NCBI RefSeq assembly: GCF_020509005.1
Contig: NC_063019.1
Location: forward strand, 2,294,001-2,358,000
Source of the DNA: Fulvia fulva
Taxonomy: Eukaryota; Ascomycota; Dothideomycetes; Mycosphaerellales; Mycosphaerellaceae
DNA: 64,000 nt
Direction: 5' to 3'
A program made the position numbers and the translations under genes. Shown one piece after another: positions 11,601-21,456 of this stretch. A model generated the notes under the pieces. That model did not search any database. It saw only the letters and a list, made by a program, of their open reading frames with translations, and was not told the DNA's origin. Positions within the stretch are counted from its first letter, which is position 1. Each line of letters starts with the position of its first letter.

Positions 11601-13293
11601 CTCTGCACTGGTGAAAGCCATCCTTAGGGATAGGAATGGGTTCTTTCAAGTCTGTTACCTTGTGAAGATTCTGGAGCAAATTCTTCCCAAAGTGTGCAAA
11701 TCTTCTATGCCAAAGCTCCCACTGCTTCAGGTCGGTCTCTGATTGAGCAGTCACAAAGGCATTCTCCATTGGTGGTGCACATGATGAGTAATGTGCCCGT
11801 TCTTGTAGGAGAGGAGAAATCTCATCAATGAATGGAACCCCCCCAAGGAGCTTTGTCTGGACAACAGTCTCACCAGAGGGGGAAACAAGAGAAAATGATG
11901 GAGGTTGCACACCAAACTGCTTGCTAAACTGGTTCCATGAAACCAGGTTCACTCCTAGCTTGGGTACAAGCAGGACATCTTCCAAAACAACTTTTCTGCC
12001 AGCTCTCCCACTCATCTCTGCATTCCCAATATGAGTGGCCAATAAAAACCCACCTCCCACTTTGATCCATTTCTTCCTTGTCAAGGGAGTCATAGATCTA
12101 AAGAGGCAGCTTTGGTCAGTCATATGGGATGAAGCACAGGAGTCAAGTAACCACTCTGACGAGGGGAACTTGCCTTGGACTTCTGCAGTTGAGTGAGCCA
12201 CTTCATCATACTCATCATCATCAGACATTGTCTCTGGGGATGAGCTGCATGGTGACTCTTGGGCGGAGAAACCTTTTCCAGTCTTCTTTGCTTTAGAGGT
12301 ATAAGACTGGGCCTGGTTCTTCTGGAGTGACAGCATGTCAGAGCTGAGTTTCTTCACCATTTTCTTAAGTTCTTCCATAGAGGACTTCTCTCTTGGTGTC
12401 CTCCTTGAAGTGGGTGGTGGAGTTCTCTTCTTCTTGACATGTGTTGTATTCTGGGAAGATGGTGGTTGGGAATGAGATCTAAGGACCTTTCTTGCCTCAG
12501 GCAAACTAGGGCAGTCCTTGATCAGATGATCCTTCTCACAGAGAAGGCAGGAGAGTGGTCTTGCTAGACCTGAGGGCTTGACCCAGGTGGCTGCCATGCC
12601 ATACTCAGCCTTAGAGGGATCCAACCTGGCTTCTTGAGCTTCAAGGATCTTTAAGGTCCTTTCATGATCCATCTTTGGCTGAGCCATGATAGTATCCCTG
12701 GCTACATGGTAGTCAGGTGGCAGTGAGCTTAAGAGCTGGGTCATCCTCACATCAGCTTTCCTGTAATGCTGACCCTCTGGGTCAACATCAGCAATCCTTT
12801 TTCCAAGAGAAACCAGGTGTGTCCATGCAGATCTGATGGTGAGCTCTTCACTCATCTCAAAGGTCACAAATTGCTTTGTGAGCTCATGTGCATGGGTTGG
12901 TAGCACCTGGCTATACTTGTTCCAGAGATACACCCACTTCTCAGCAGCTCTTCCAGATTCACATGAGCCCTCAAGCTCAAATTCATCTTCTTCTGTGATC
13001 CTACTAAGGATACTGAAGTTGCATACTGCATTGTGTCTTGTCCATGTTGGCGTATTGAGGATCTCTTTGGTTGTAGCCTCTTCTTGGAGTTTCAGAGTCT
13101 TGCCCTTGATGTTGTCAAAAGACACTTCCATTAGGTCATCAATTGCAAAGAATGCTGATTGGCTCTCCATCTTGTATCTCTGAAGGTTGAACCATCTCTT
13201 CCAATTGTCCCTCCCAAGAATTGGGATTTTGCCTCCCTTCTCCTCTGTCTTCTCTTGGTATGAATCCATAATAAATTGGATGTAATGAAACAA
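8638..13293 (-). CDS. Copia-1 Gag-Pol polyprotein (1551 aa)
   Basis: Single open frame encoding all Copia functions. Order by residue: gag with a zinc knuckle (about 246, CLLCEKDHLIKDC); aspartic protease (about 379, WLLDSCASSHMT); integrase HHCC then core (SIDICGP about 590, VRLDN about 653, NGPVERS about 684); RT with VDVNNAFTES (about 1132) and HVDDI (about 1218, His where YVDD is usual); RNase H with CDSDYAM (about 1384), MEAEYMA and a final DGFTKP block. Integrase lies before RT, which defines Copia (Pseudoviridae) rather than Gypsy. The linker after integrase repeats KIDQPIE twice. Start could be Met1 or the in-frame Met9 (13269), where similarity to gag begins. A 0.4-kb leader separates it from the primer-binding site. 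The protease has DSCA in place of the common DSGA. Confidence 0.97.
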   Translation of the reverse strand: MFHYIQFIMDSYQEKTEEKGGKIPILGRDNWKRWFNLQRYKMESQSAFFAIDDLMEVSFDNIKGKTLKLQEEATTKEILNTPTWTRHNAVCNFSILSRITEEDEFELEGSCESGRAAEKWVYLWNKYSQVLPTHAHELTKQFVTFEMSEELTIRSAWTHLVSLGKRIADVDPEGQHYRKADVRMTQLLSSLPPDYHVARDTIMAQPKMDHERTLKILEAQEARLDPSKAEYGMAATWVKPSGLARPLSCLLCEKDHLIKDCPSLPEARKVLRSHSQPPSSQNTTHVKKKRTPPPTSRRTPREKSSMEELKKMVKKLSSDMLSLQKNQAQSYTSKAKKTGKGFSAQESPCSSSPETMSDDDEYDEVAHSTAEVQGKFPSSEWLLDSCASSHMTDQSCLFRSMTPLTRKKWIKVGGGFLLATHIGNAEMSGRAGRKVVLEDVLLVPKLGVNLVSWNQFSKQFGVQPPSFSLVSPSGETVVQTKLLGGVPFIDEISPLLQERAHYSSCAPPMENAFVTAQSETDLKQWELWHRRFAHFGKNLLQNLHKVTDLKEPIPIPKDGFHQCRVCSIAKMKKYKGKVTERRPERLALVSIDICGPLPISRLGFKYWLEIVDNFSRKKWTFPLRKREDAPVALQNWKIKAERKSSAQLKAVRLDNAKELIALVKQWEKDLGIGLEPTEAYNSLQNGPVERSIQTSEDSIRAMLEEAKMPVEFWPEALEAQTYMRNKLPNGPDYDGFKVSPDEAFDGIKPTINHLKVWGCKAVVYMDTRSQPQWARSDKLMNRGKEAVFIGYVENTAKAWLFWEPDMRAVKQHTHADFFEDQPGGDIGLNVPTLNLPSSAPARKPLGRPRKNVSLGQSTYHSGVHQSPPKIDQPIESPKVAQPRKLFVQLPQPPENVGEFQKIDQPIERSSLDPQEIDVTRSQVTVPKSSLGKRKADYDVEGYDMKQKAPRSMVPKPELTTEVGEAMDLSENLAAFHQAFFAAMQSVDSSIPWDSEFLEEVEEMAFAATVEAIAYKQEVPIPKSYKDAVNDKKWGHLWKEAIQKELDALQSNNTWENSVPPKGANLVTSRWVFDIKRSISGAIEKFKARLVARGFSQKFGVDFMETFAPTVRQDTLRVFMAIVCKKDLHLHQVDVNNAFTESTLHEDIFMLPPPGVELPPNMVFKILKSLYGLKQAARDWNQLCVSKLREIGFTQSEVDPCLLIHKKREIIILIHVDDIPIAAPKLTDVLWFKRELGKIFKIKDLGEPEKILGMRVTRDRKRGILKLDQGHFVRDSLAKMGMNHEKAAPTHSPMDSYEALKPSSHMDERCDKAEYQSINGTWMWPATITRPDIAFALGRMSSFVSDPSTYHMKALKKITRYLRSYPDLGLQFSKSGKGHLIGYCDSDYAMDKADRVSILGYVFFLCGAPVSWMSKKQKSVATSTMEAEYMAMNACAKQSQFLASLLREMDCPELVGDCSHQPRITGNQETVSNLRPVQLRGDNQAALTLVKDAHVHDKSKHIDIAYNAVRKLWWRRLIAVEYTPTSEMVADGFTKPKTGPHFQRFVSQLNLS

Positions 13294-13701
13294 GGTGTGT
13301 ATGTTCCAAGGTGGTGGCTCAGATCCTGCTGAGGCTTCTGGTGTAGAATGGGAAAGTTCGTAGGTGTGGATACCAAGGCCTGCTTGGTAAAGTAAAGAAG
13401 GAGCGGTGTGAAGTCTCGGGGCTAGGACACAGGTCTGTCTCTCCTAGCAGAGCTTCAAATGACTTACTTGAAGTCCTTCTTGATAGTATCTCAATGCAGT
13501 TCTGCCTACAGAGTATCTTCAAGGTATTGGCTTTGAGTAAGCCGCACAGAGTCCTTGTCTGGGTTACCTATCACTTAGTATCGAACTAAGCTCCTTGATA
13601 GGATAGACGGGGTAGACTTCTGATTCCCAGATGTTTTCTGCTACGATAGCAAGGGATACAAGTAACCTGTACTGATATAGGTTGCTCTTATTCCTGCACA
13701 A

Positions 13702-13717
13702 ACCCGGGCTCATAACC
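13702..13717 (-). promoter_or_regulatory. Copia-1 primer-binding site (initiator tRNA-Met half)
   Basis: Directly inside the 5' LTR the minus strand reads GGTTATGAGCCCGGG. Its complement, CCCGGGCTCATAACC, looks like the anticodon stem-loop of initiator tRNA-Met with its CAU anticodon, not a tRNA 3' CCA end. Drosophila copia and yeast Ty5 are primed by a half-tRNA of this kind. The same site occurs in Copia-2 (37571-37583) and, mutated, in Copia-3 (43207-43221). Confidence 0.8.
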
Positions 13718-13953
13718 TGTTGAAACAGGTACGGGTGGATGGCAGCGGAGTGGAGTAAGAGATCAATCTTCAACTGACTAATAGCACGAGCATGCAGCAA
13801 TATATCAGGAACCAATATGTTGATTGTGTTAGATGTCTATCTAAGCTAAAGGGGAGAGAAGGTATCTCCCTACAAGCTGAGTCATTGTGGATGCCTCAGG
13901 CTGCCAGATCACTTCCTGATTGTTGACTCCCTTTGAGATGCTACATCTTAACA
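13718..13953 (-). repeat. Copia-1 5' LTR (236 bp)
   Basis: Partner of 8337-8572, followed by TSD gagcg at 13954-13958. Confidence 0.97.
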
Positions 13954-16548
13954 GAGCGGGAATTTGTATTTTTACGTAAAGGAAGTATTTACGAGTTTAG
14001 AGTCAGTACTATTATTAAGGAAGGTATATATATATATATTCCATTTGCCCTACCCTCTACTATAAAGTAATACGAGACTTCGGGTCCTTTATCTACTTCT
14101 ATAGAAGAGGCCGTGCTCGCTCGGGCTTATAAGGAAAACGCCTATACGGTACGGGTATATTTATAAGGTTTATAAGAGTATAAGACTTCCTAAGGCGGAC
14201 TATTATCTATTACGCTTAAATGATAGCTTAGGTATTTCCCGCCGGTACTTTAGTGACCGTAAGGCCGTTATTGTTAGCCTTCTTCTAAGGACGCTCGTAT
14301 AGGTCAAGTAGGTAGCCGGCGGCGCCTAAGACGTAGCCGGTACCCCGGTAGCGTAGGTAGCTACCGCTAGCGATAATCTAGGTACGCTAATCTTAAGTAA
14401 GTTATATAAGGTTCTTATACTAATTAGGACGGTCCTTCTACGGAAGGAGCGGCTAATTAGTATAAGGAGAGCGGTAGAGAGGTATACCGTTATCTAAAGG
14501 GAGTATCGGTAGTATAATCTACCCTACTATAGAAGGTACCGATACCGTACCGTTACCCTTAGGTATAGTCGTCTTCTTATCCTTCTTCTCGTTGTTCTTA
14601 GTACGTAGTAGGTTGTGTTTAAGTTAAGCTAGCTCGCTCTCTAGGCGGTAGTATTACCGAGTAAGCTCCTTAACCGACTTCGCGTTAGGTAGTACGACTA
14701 GTCGATTACGGTACTTAAAGCTTAGCTTCTTCTTAAGCTCGATAACCTCGTACTTACGGCTCGCGCCTTATAGGAGCTAGGCGCGCTTACGTTAGAACTT
14801 AGTATAGAACTCGGAGAACTTATTATTCTCTACTATCTTAAGCGCGTCTATATTATTACGCGCGGTGCCCTCGGGATTATAGTCGCCGAAGTTCTTATCT
14901 AGGAAACGTAGGCATTTCTTTACGCTCTTAAATAGCCGGCTCGCGGAGGGAACCTTAGAGAAGACGATCTTCTAGGGAATATAGTTACGAAGTATAGAGT
15001 ATACTAACCCTATAGTAGTTTCTTATACGAAACGTAGGGCGGATAGTACGTCCTTAAAGATAGAAGCGGCAAGCTTATTACCGAGTTAAGTAGTCTACTT
15101 ATTAAGTATCGGCGAGTCTTTACTACCTATATTCTCTCCTAAGAATTTGGGCTTAGGTACTTTAATACGGGAACTCGTCTTAGAGTCTTCTACTATAGTT
15201 TAGTCATAGCGTACGATATCTACGCTACTGTCTATAATCTCGAAGTCGTCGTCGTTATTAACGATAACGGTCTCTTATCTCTTTCTCGATCTCTTATCCT
15301 TACCCTTACTCTTACGGCGCGGACGCTCTTCGAAATCGGAATTAGAGTCTAAGGACGAGTCGGAGGAATCGGGGTCGGAGGAGTTATTAGCGAATCGCCC
15401 CTTACGTTACTTCCGCGTAGGCTTCGTAGCGGGTTATTCGGCGTACTTTTTAGCTAGTTTATCGCCGCGTCGACGTCGTAACTCGGAGAGGGAGCGGGCG
15501 CTACGCTCCTTAGGTTTCTCGGTAGTACGGCTACGCTTAGCTTCCTCGAGATCCTGTTTAAGCGTAGCGATAGTCTGCTATAGCCCTACTACGTCGGTAG
15601 CCGTAGGGGCGGAGTCGTCCGGTACGAGTATTTCTAGTTTAGCGACTTTAACTTTAAATATGTCGACCTCCTTTTCGGCTCTCTTAGTAGAGCTATACTA
15701 GTTATTAGCCTACTTCCTATACTTAGTAACGTCCTAGTTAGCCTTTATAAGGTCCTTAGTAGTTTGTTCTAGGTCCTACTTACATTTCTACTTATACTTT
15801 TCCGTATATTATAGTTTAGTATACACTTCCTCGAACTTCTTCTTATTTAGCTCGTTAGCTTAATATAGCGCCGCCCTATCTAGGGTAGCCTAGCGGTGGT
15901 TAGCCTCGAGTTTATAAAGGGCGTATGTAATTACCTCTAGTTATTTCTAGACGTAGTCGTAAAACTAAGTCGCGTTAAGTGACCGTAGTTAGTCGAGTAG
16001 GATACGGTATATCCCGGTACGACCGCGGTCGTCTATATAGTTAATAGCAAAGTCCTTACGAGTATTGTCGGTTGACCTATTCTTATCGAGGTGGTCTATA
16101 ATATCGCCCTCGTAGAGCAATAGTACGAGGTCAAAAGTATCTATAATTTCGGATTAGGTATCCTCTCCTTACTCCTCTTCTAGGAGCCTATCGAGAACCG
16201 CGTGTTCCTTATTTACGTACTTAGTAGAGGGATCTAGTAGGACGGTGTCGTCGGACTAGGTGTACTAATCGGATCGCGTAAAAAGTTCTAAGTTTCAAGT
16301 TAGTCGCGCGCGGCGCTCGATACGTTAAGTATTTACGCCGCCGCCGCCGCTAGGGTAACCGGTGCCCTATAGCCTAGCTATAATGTAGTGGTACGCCTTC
16401 TTAGCGTCTTGATCTAGGGAGAAAGAGAGAGCACTACGCTAATTTTACGCTAGTACGAGTCGGAGATTTCGAGGAGTTATAATATCGCGATTTCTAGAGT
16501 CTAAAGCGGCGCTAAATATAGTAGCGTCCTTAATATAAGCTATCGAAG
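13954..16548 (-). pseudogene. Gypsy-A gag and protease region, RIP-degraded
   Basis: Upstream half of Gypsy-A on the minus strand, from the 5' LTR at 16549 to the Copia-1 insertion. Sequence near 16000-16480 reads as an acidic, charged gag-like protein; the region towards 14200 should hold the zinc knuckle and protease but is too damaged to confirm. CpA and TpG are nearly absent and in-frame stops are frequent. I do not recognise a primer-binding site next to the LTR. Confidence 0.65.
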
Positions 16549-16753
16549 TGTTACGAGACTATAGTACGAGAGTATAAGGGTATAGTATTAACGAAGTCGA
16601 TAGCTAAAGAGAGAAGAGAGTCTAAGAACAAGGCCTATACTTAAAGGCCGAGATATCGGGCGTCGGTATCGGGCCGAGCTTAGTTATCCGGGTCACGTGA
16701 CCAGGGGTCACGTAATTAGATTCGAATCCTTTACTTACGGAGCGGCCGTAATA
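16549..16753 (-). repeat. Gypsy-A 5' LTR (205 bp)
   Basis: Begins TGTTACGAG and ends GTAATA; partner of 3966-4185. It contains a GGTCACGTGACC palindrome at 16691-16702. TSD aaacg follows at 16754-16758. Confidence 0.9.
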
Positions 16754-16758
16754 AAACG

Positions 16759-19700
16759 TTTAATAATTAGAGGACAAAGTTCTACTACGCTAGTAACTTC
16801 TAGGACAAATAAGGTATATCCTCCGTAGGCGTTCTTTATATAGAATATACTATCTTCTACTTTAGACGTACGATTGTCGATCTTATATTTACGTAATAGG
16901 GGTACTTACTAGTTCTAGGATAGCTATTATATAGTAGCCTAAACGGTCTCTTTGTTATATAGAGCCTTGACTTATATAAGTAAATCCTACTATACTACCT
17001 ACTACGCTACCTCCCCCTCCGTAGCTCGCTTAAATTGAGCTTAATATCGAGGCGAGCGGGCGGTAGGATGACCTAGCTCTAATACTATAGACGTAGATTG
17101 CTTAGATCCGACGGTAGATCTTACGATCGTCTAGTAAGACTATTAGGCTTTATGCCCTATATACCTAGACGATAGGTAATATTAAATACGAAATATACTA
17201 GGAACTATACCTAGCGTACCTACCGTCTATTAAGTTATTTCGTACTTATAAAGTATTCTAGGTTCTTATAATCGGAGTAGATAATAACGGGATTGTTATC
17301 TATATCCTTCGTATTCTTAAAATCGGTATCTATATTATCGTCCAAGTTAACGGTAAGCTTAGGTCTCTATTCTTCGAAGGCGAGGACGATAGCTAATAGT
17401 TCCTTACCGTAAATCTCGTAGTTATACTCCTATAGTAATATCTTCTTAGATATATATACTACCGGTCTCTAGACGTCTCCGTGTTTCTATAAAATTACTA
17501 CCGTAGTAACAAAATCTAAGGCATCTGTTTCGACTATAGTTTCTAAACCTAGTACGAAGTATACGAGTACCGTGTCCTTTAAGAATGTATCTTTTAATCC
17601 TTAGAAGGCTACTTTGTATTCTATTGTCTAAACGAATAGTATCGGCTTACTATTCTTACTAGTCTTTATTAAATTCGTAAGGGGTATATAGATTTTAGAG
17701 AAGTTCTATATAAACCTTCGATAGAAGTTTCCGAACCTAAGGAATACTTATACATCCTTTAGGTATATTAGAGTAAGCTAGTTCTTAACTACGTCGACCT
17801 TTTCTAGGTCTATACGGATATCGTCGACTCCTATAATAACACTAAGGTACTTCGTCTCTATTTAGTAGAACTGGTATTTGTCGATAGCTAATTATAGGCC
17901 GGCTTTACGTATACGCTATAGTACTTTACGTACGTATTATATATACTCCTCGAATGTGTCGCTAAAGATTAGGGTATTATCTAGGTATACTAAATAGAAG
18001 TTATCGAGATACTCCCTAAGCGTATCGTTAATATATAATTAGAATGTTCCTAGAGCATTATATAGGCCGAAAGGCATTACTATATACTTGAATTAACTAT
18101 AGCGAGTACTAAACGCAGTTTTCTATTCGTAGCCCTCCGTAATACGAATACGGTGAAAGGTAGAGATAATATCGAGTTTAGTAAAGTACTTCTTTCTATT
18201 TAGGCGGTTTAGCGTTTCTTAGAATAGCGGTATTAGGTATCTCCTTTTGACCGTAAGGGCATTAAGAGCTCTATAGTCAATATAGACCCGTAGACCGCCG
18301 CCTAGTTTACGTATAATTAGTACTAGTATAGAAGCCGGGCTCGTACTTCGTTATATCGCTCTAGATTCTAGCTAATTATCGACCTACTTCTTGATTACCT
18401 TATTCTCGCGAGACGACATTACGTATAGCCGCTTAAAAGGAGGTGACTTGGTTTTGTCTTTAAGGTGTATTTCATAGTCTTTACTAGAGCGGTGAGGTAG
18501 AATCTTCGATACATCCTAACGGTTAAAATAGTCCTTAAAATCGTATAGTTCCTAGGGTAAGTAGACCTTAGTATCTTAGTCCTTATCTTTGCCTTTTATA
18601 AATCTATCGAAGTCGCTATTTACTATTGTTATATATGCTATTAAGGGGTTTACTAACTATTTCTTCTAAAGGTTTATAGCGTAGAGCCTAGTAGGATCGA
18701 AGTCTTATCTAGTCGCTACTATTACGTAGGCTCGTAATAGGTTAGTATAGTACTTCTGACTAAGTAGTATAATCTATATTATATAGACTACCGCTCCTTT
18801 CTTACGAGCTAGTTTTACTACGTAGGCCGCGGAGATGTTTATAATATCGATCTCTAGTTCTAGTTCGACAACTCGTTACTTTTGTTTCGTATATCGGTAC
18901 GGTCGCTTTAACGTCTTAACGCCGTCTACCGGTAACGGTTATCGAGTATAGATACGGAAGTCATCCTCTTCGTCCTTAAACGTCGTATAGAACTATAGTT
19001 AGGGTATATACTTAGGTAACGATAGCGTAGGAGCGGTGACTTCGTCGGGGTTATCTTCTACTATCGGCGGTCGATAATTGCCTAATAGTACTAGCGTAGC
19101 TAGATAGTTAATAGACTATACTATTAGGTACTTATTAGACCTCTAGTTTGCCTTATAGGTACGGCATTTTAAATGATTCATTATTATAATACCCTACTCC
19201 TATTACATCTCTAGTTCGTAGTCTACGAACTGACTAGAGCCGAGTACAATGTTATACTCTGGTAATTCCACTAAATAGTAGCTAAGGATTTCGACGTAGC
19301 CGCCGACATTAAAAGGAAAGTACGTAGACTCGGTAATAAGCTCGTTAGCGGAGCCGCTATTAGCTAGTCCTAATTAAAGAGGTTCTTCCTAGAGTCGAGG
19401 AAGATTATATATACGAGCGTATATAGAATTTATGTACTAAGAGGTAGTACTATAATCAAGGAAGGTAAGAGCTTGATTACTATCTATACTACTAGGTATT
19501 ATAAGGTAAGGGGACACTCTCGGCCTTAGTGCCCCTCGTATAATAGGCGGTATTAGAGAGCTTACTAATATACGTAAAGCGTACTCTAGTCCTTATATTA
19601 CCGCATCTCGCTATATTTCCTTCTTAGTATTAAGTTCGTAAGTAGGACTAACGGTTATCGTACTTAAGCGTTAGTCTAGCTATTTCCCTATTACTAAGGG

Positions 19701-21278
19701 TTAGCCGGTGTCTATATTATAGAGCTAGTATTTGCGCGCGGCGGAGGGCGCTTATACTACTTAATAGAGTAGTCTAGCGAGTATAAGTTATAGTCTATAT
19801 AGCGGTAGCGGACATAACCGCCTACTATAATAATACTAGCCTTCTCCTTAGGCTCGAGCTTCTTAAGTTCCTTAAATTCGCGCGGTATCTAAGCGTATAG
19901 CTTAAGGCCTAAACCTTAGGCTACGCCGGGCGCGGTAGGTATAGTACCGTTACTACCGCTAGTACTACGAGGTAGTCGTAGTGTAGCTAGGGTCTTTGAC
20001 TTTAGGCGCTCGAACTTAGCTTCGAGCTTATAGTATAGGTCGACTAAGTCTTCGCGGTCCTTAGTCTCTATAGGCAGTGCCTCTATATATTTGTAGTTAA
20101 GCTTACCCTCGAGTAGGCGGTGATTAGTCTTAGCTAATAGGTCGTATAAGTTACGCTATTCGTCGTACTTAGCGATAAAGATAGAAAATGACTCGTTCTT
20201 ACCCTACTATAAGACCTAGAGCTTCTAAAAGGCCTTGCCTACGACGTCTTTCTTACTATACCGATCGATAAGGAATTGGATTATCCTATCGATAGACTTG
20301 AAGGGGTTAACGTAATTGCGCTTAGTATACTTAGAGAGTACTCGCGGATTGTATAGCTAGTACGGGTACCTATCGAGGTAGTTAAGAATGTAGCGTAGTC
20401 CGTCCTCGATAGTCTAGAACTATATTACGGACAGCTTAATCTCTAGCTAATCGAGCTAACGGTCAAAGTTTATATTCTTATTATCGAACTTACTTTCTAG
20501 GTCCTTAACTGACTTGTTAGTATATATAATATTAACGGAGGGTTCGATAGTAGTGAACTGGCTAACGGCGGTATTACTAGTCACCCTAGAAGCACTACTA
20601 GGTATACCCTAGCGTTCTCGTCGTAAGGAGTTACGGCGTAGGTAACGGCGTAGTCGACTATTATCTCTACCCTTATCGTTATTAGAGTTGTCTCCGTCGT
20701 TATCGCTACTACCTCTACTACCTCCTCGTCGGGTACCTCTACCTATACGGTCCTACTAAGTAGGAGGCGTAGGTAATCGTAAAACACCGTTACGACGAGG
20801 GGAGTAGACGCGGACCTAACGACGACGGTTATTATTATTATTATTACCGTTAGTACCGCTAGTATCGCTAGTACCGTTCGTATCCTTAGCTACTAGCTAA
20901 GCCTTTAGTTCTACCACCTCCTTATTTAGAGCCTAATTACGCTTAGATAGGGCTTTAATGTCCTTAGGTAATATACCTACCTACGACTCCTCGACCTGTC
21001 CGAAGAGCGTGTCGTTGTCCTATCGGAGGCGCTAATTAGCTTCCTTAAGGTCTTATATCTAACTCTTATACTTCTAGTATTTGTTAAAGTAGAATATAAA
21101 GAGGCCCTTAACATCGTTATCCTTTTCGAGTTGACTAAGACTCTCGGGAACGATATTACGTTCCTTCTTTATATCGGCGTACTTACGCTATATAACCTTA
21201 TTAGCCTTATTTAGGGACTCGACCTAGTTAAAAAGTATAATAAAGTCTAACTATATCTAGCGAACGAGGTGAAATATA
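16759..21278 (-). pseudogene. Gypsy-B segment 2: RNase H, RT, protease and gag, RIP-degraded
   Basis: Continuation of Gypsy-B after the Gypsy-A insertion. On the minus strand the RNase H/RT part is at about 16800-18450, with the RT catalytic block YLDNTLIFSD near 17980. A protease-like region follows at about 19000-19500, then a gag region from about 19700, with low-complexity Ser/Arg-type sequence near 20600-20880. It stops at LINE-A copy 2 (TSD gaggtgaaatata, 21266-21278 and 26263-26275). It is as heavily mutated as segment 1, with no usable frame. Confidence 0.72.
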
Positions 21279-21456
21279 GATAGATAGATAGATTTGTCAT
21301 TCCCCTGTTCTAGGACCCTATCCGGCCTATGCAGGTATATATCTATTGTTATGTACAAAGGGAAACCCGAATAGGTGAAAACCCTTCCCGCCCCCGACTA
21401 CTCCTTGTCTAGATTAGCTTTCCCTCTGAACGTACGTAGTCCATGTCACTACCCCG

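Larger units (their letters stand above)
8337..13953 (-). mobile_element. Copia-1, intact full-length Copia LTR retrotransposon
   Basis: 5617-bp element on the minus strand. Two 236-bp LTRs (8337-8572 and 13718-13953) look identical on reading, and the 5-bp TSD gagcg is at 8332-8336 and 13954-13958. LTR ends are TGTT...AACA. It has a primer-binding site, a polypurine tract and one uninterrupted polyprotein frame. It shows no RIP, although its host element Gypsy-A is saturated with RIP changes, so it inserted after that. It is the youngest-looking element here and a plausible active copy. Confidence 0.97.
3966..16753 (-). mobile_element. Gypsy-A, full-length chromoviral LTR retrotransposon, carrying Copia-1
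   Basis: Complete LTR element on the minus strand. LTRs lie at 3966-4185 (3' LTR) and 16549-16753 (5' LTR). The 5-bp target duplication aaacg is at 3961-3965 and 16754-16758. Without the inserted Copia-1 and its TSD the element is about 7.2 kb, a normal Gypsy length. A C-rich run on the plus strand next to the 3966-4185 LTR is the polypurine tract and fixes the orientation. The body is heavily RIP-mutated. It is inserted in Gypsy-B and so is younger than it; Copia-1 is younger again. Confidence 0.92.

Noticed and set aside
9416..13183. Plus-strand frames opposite the Copia-1 polyprotein
   Set aside because: Antisense shadows of one intact 1551-codon gene; no domain similarity.
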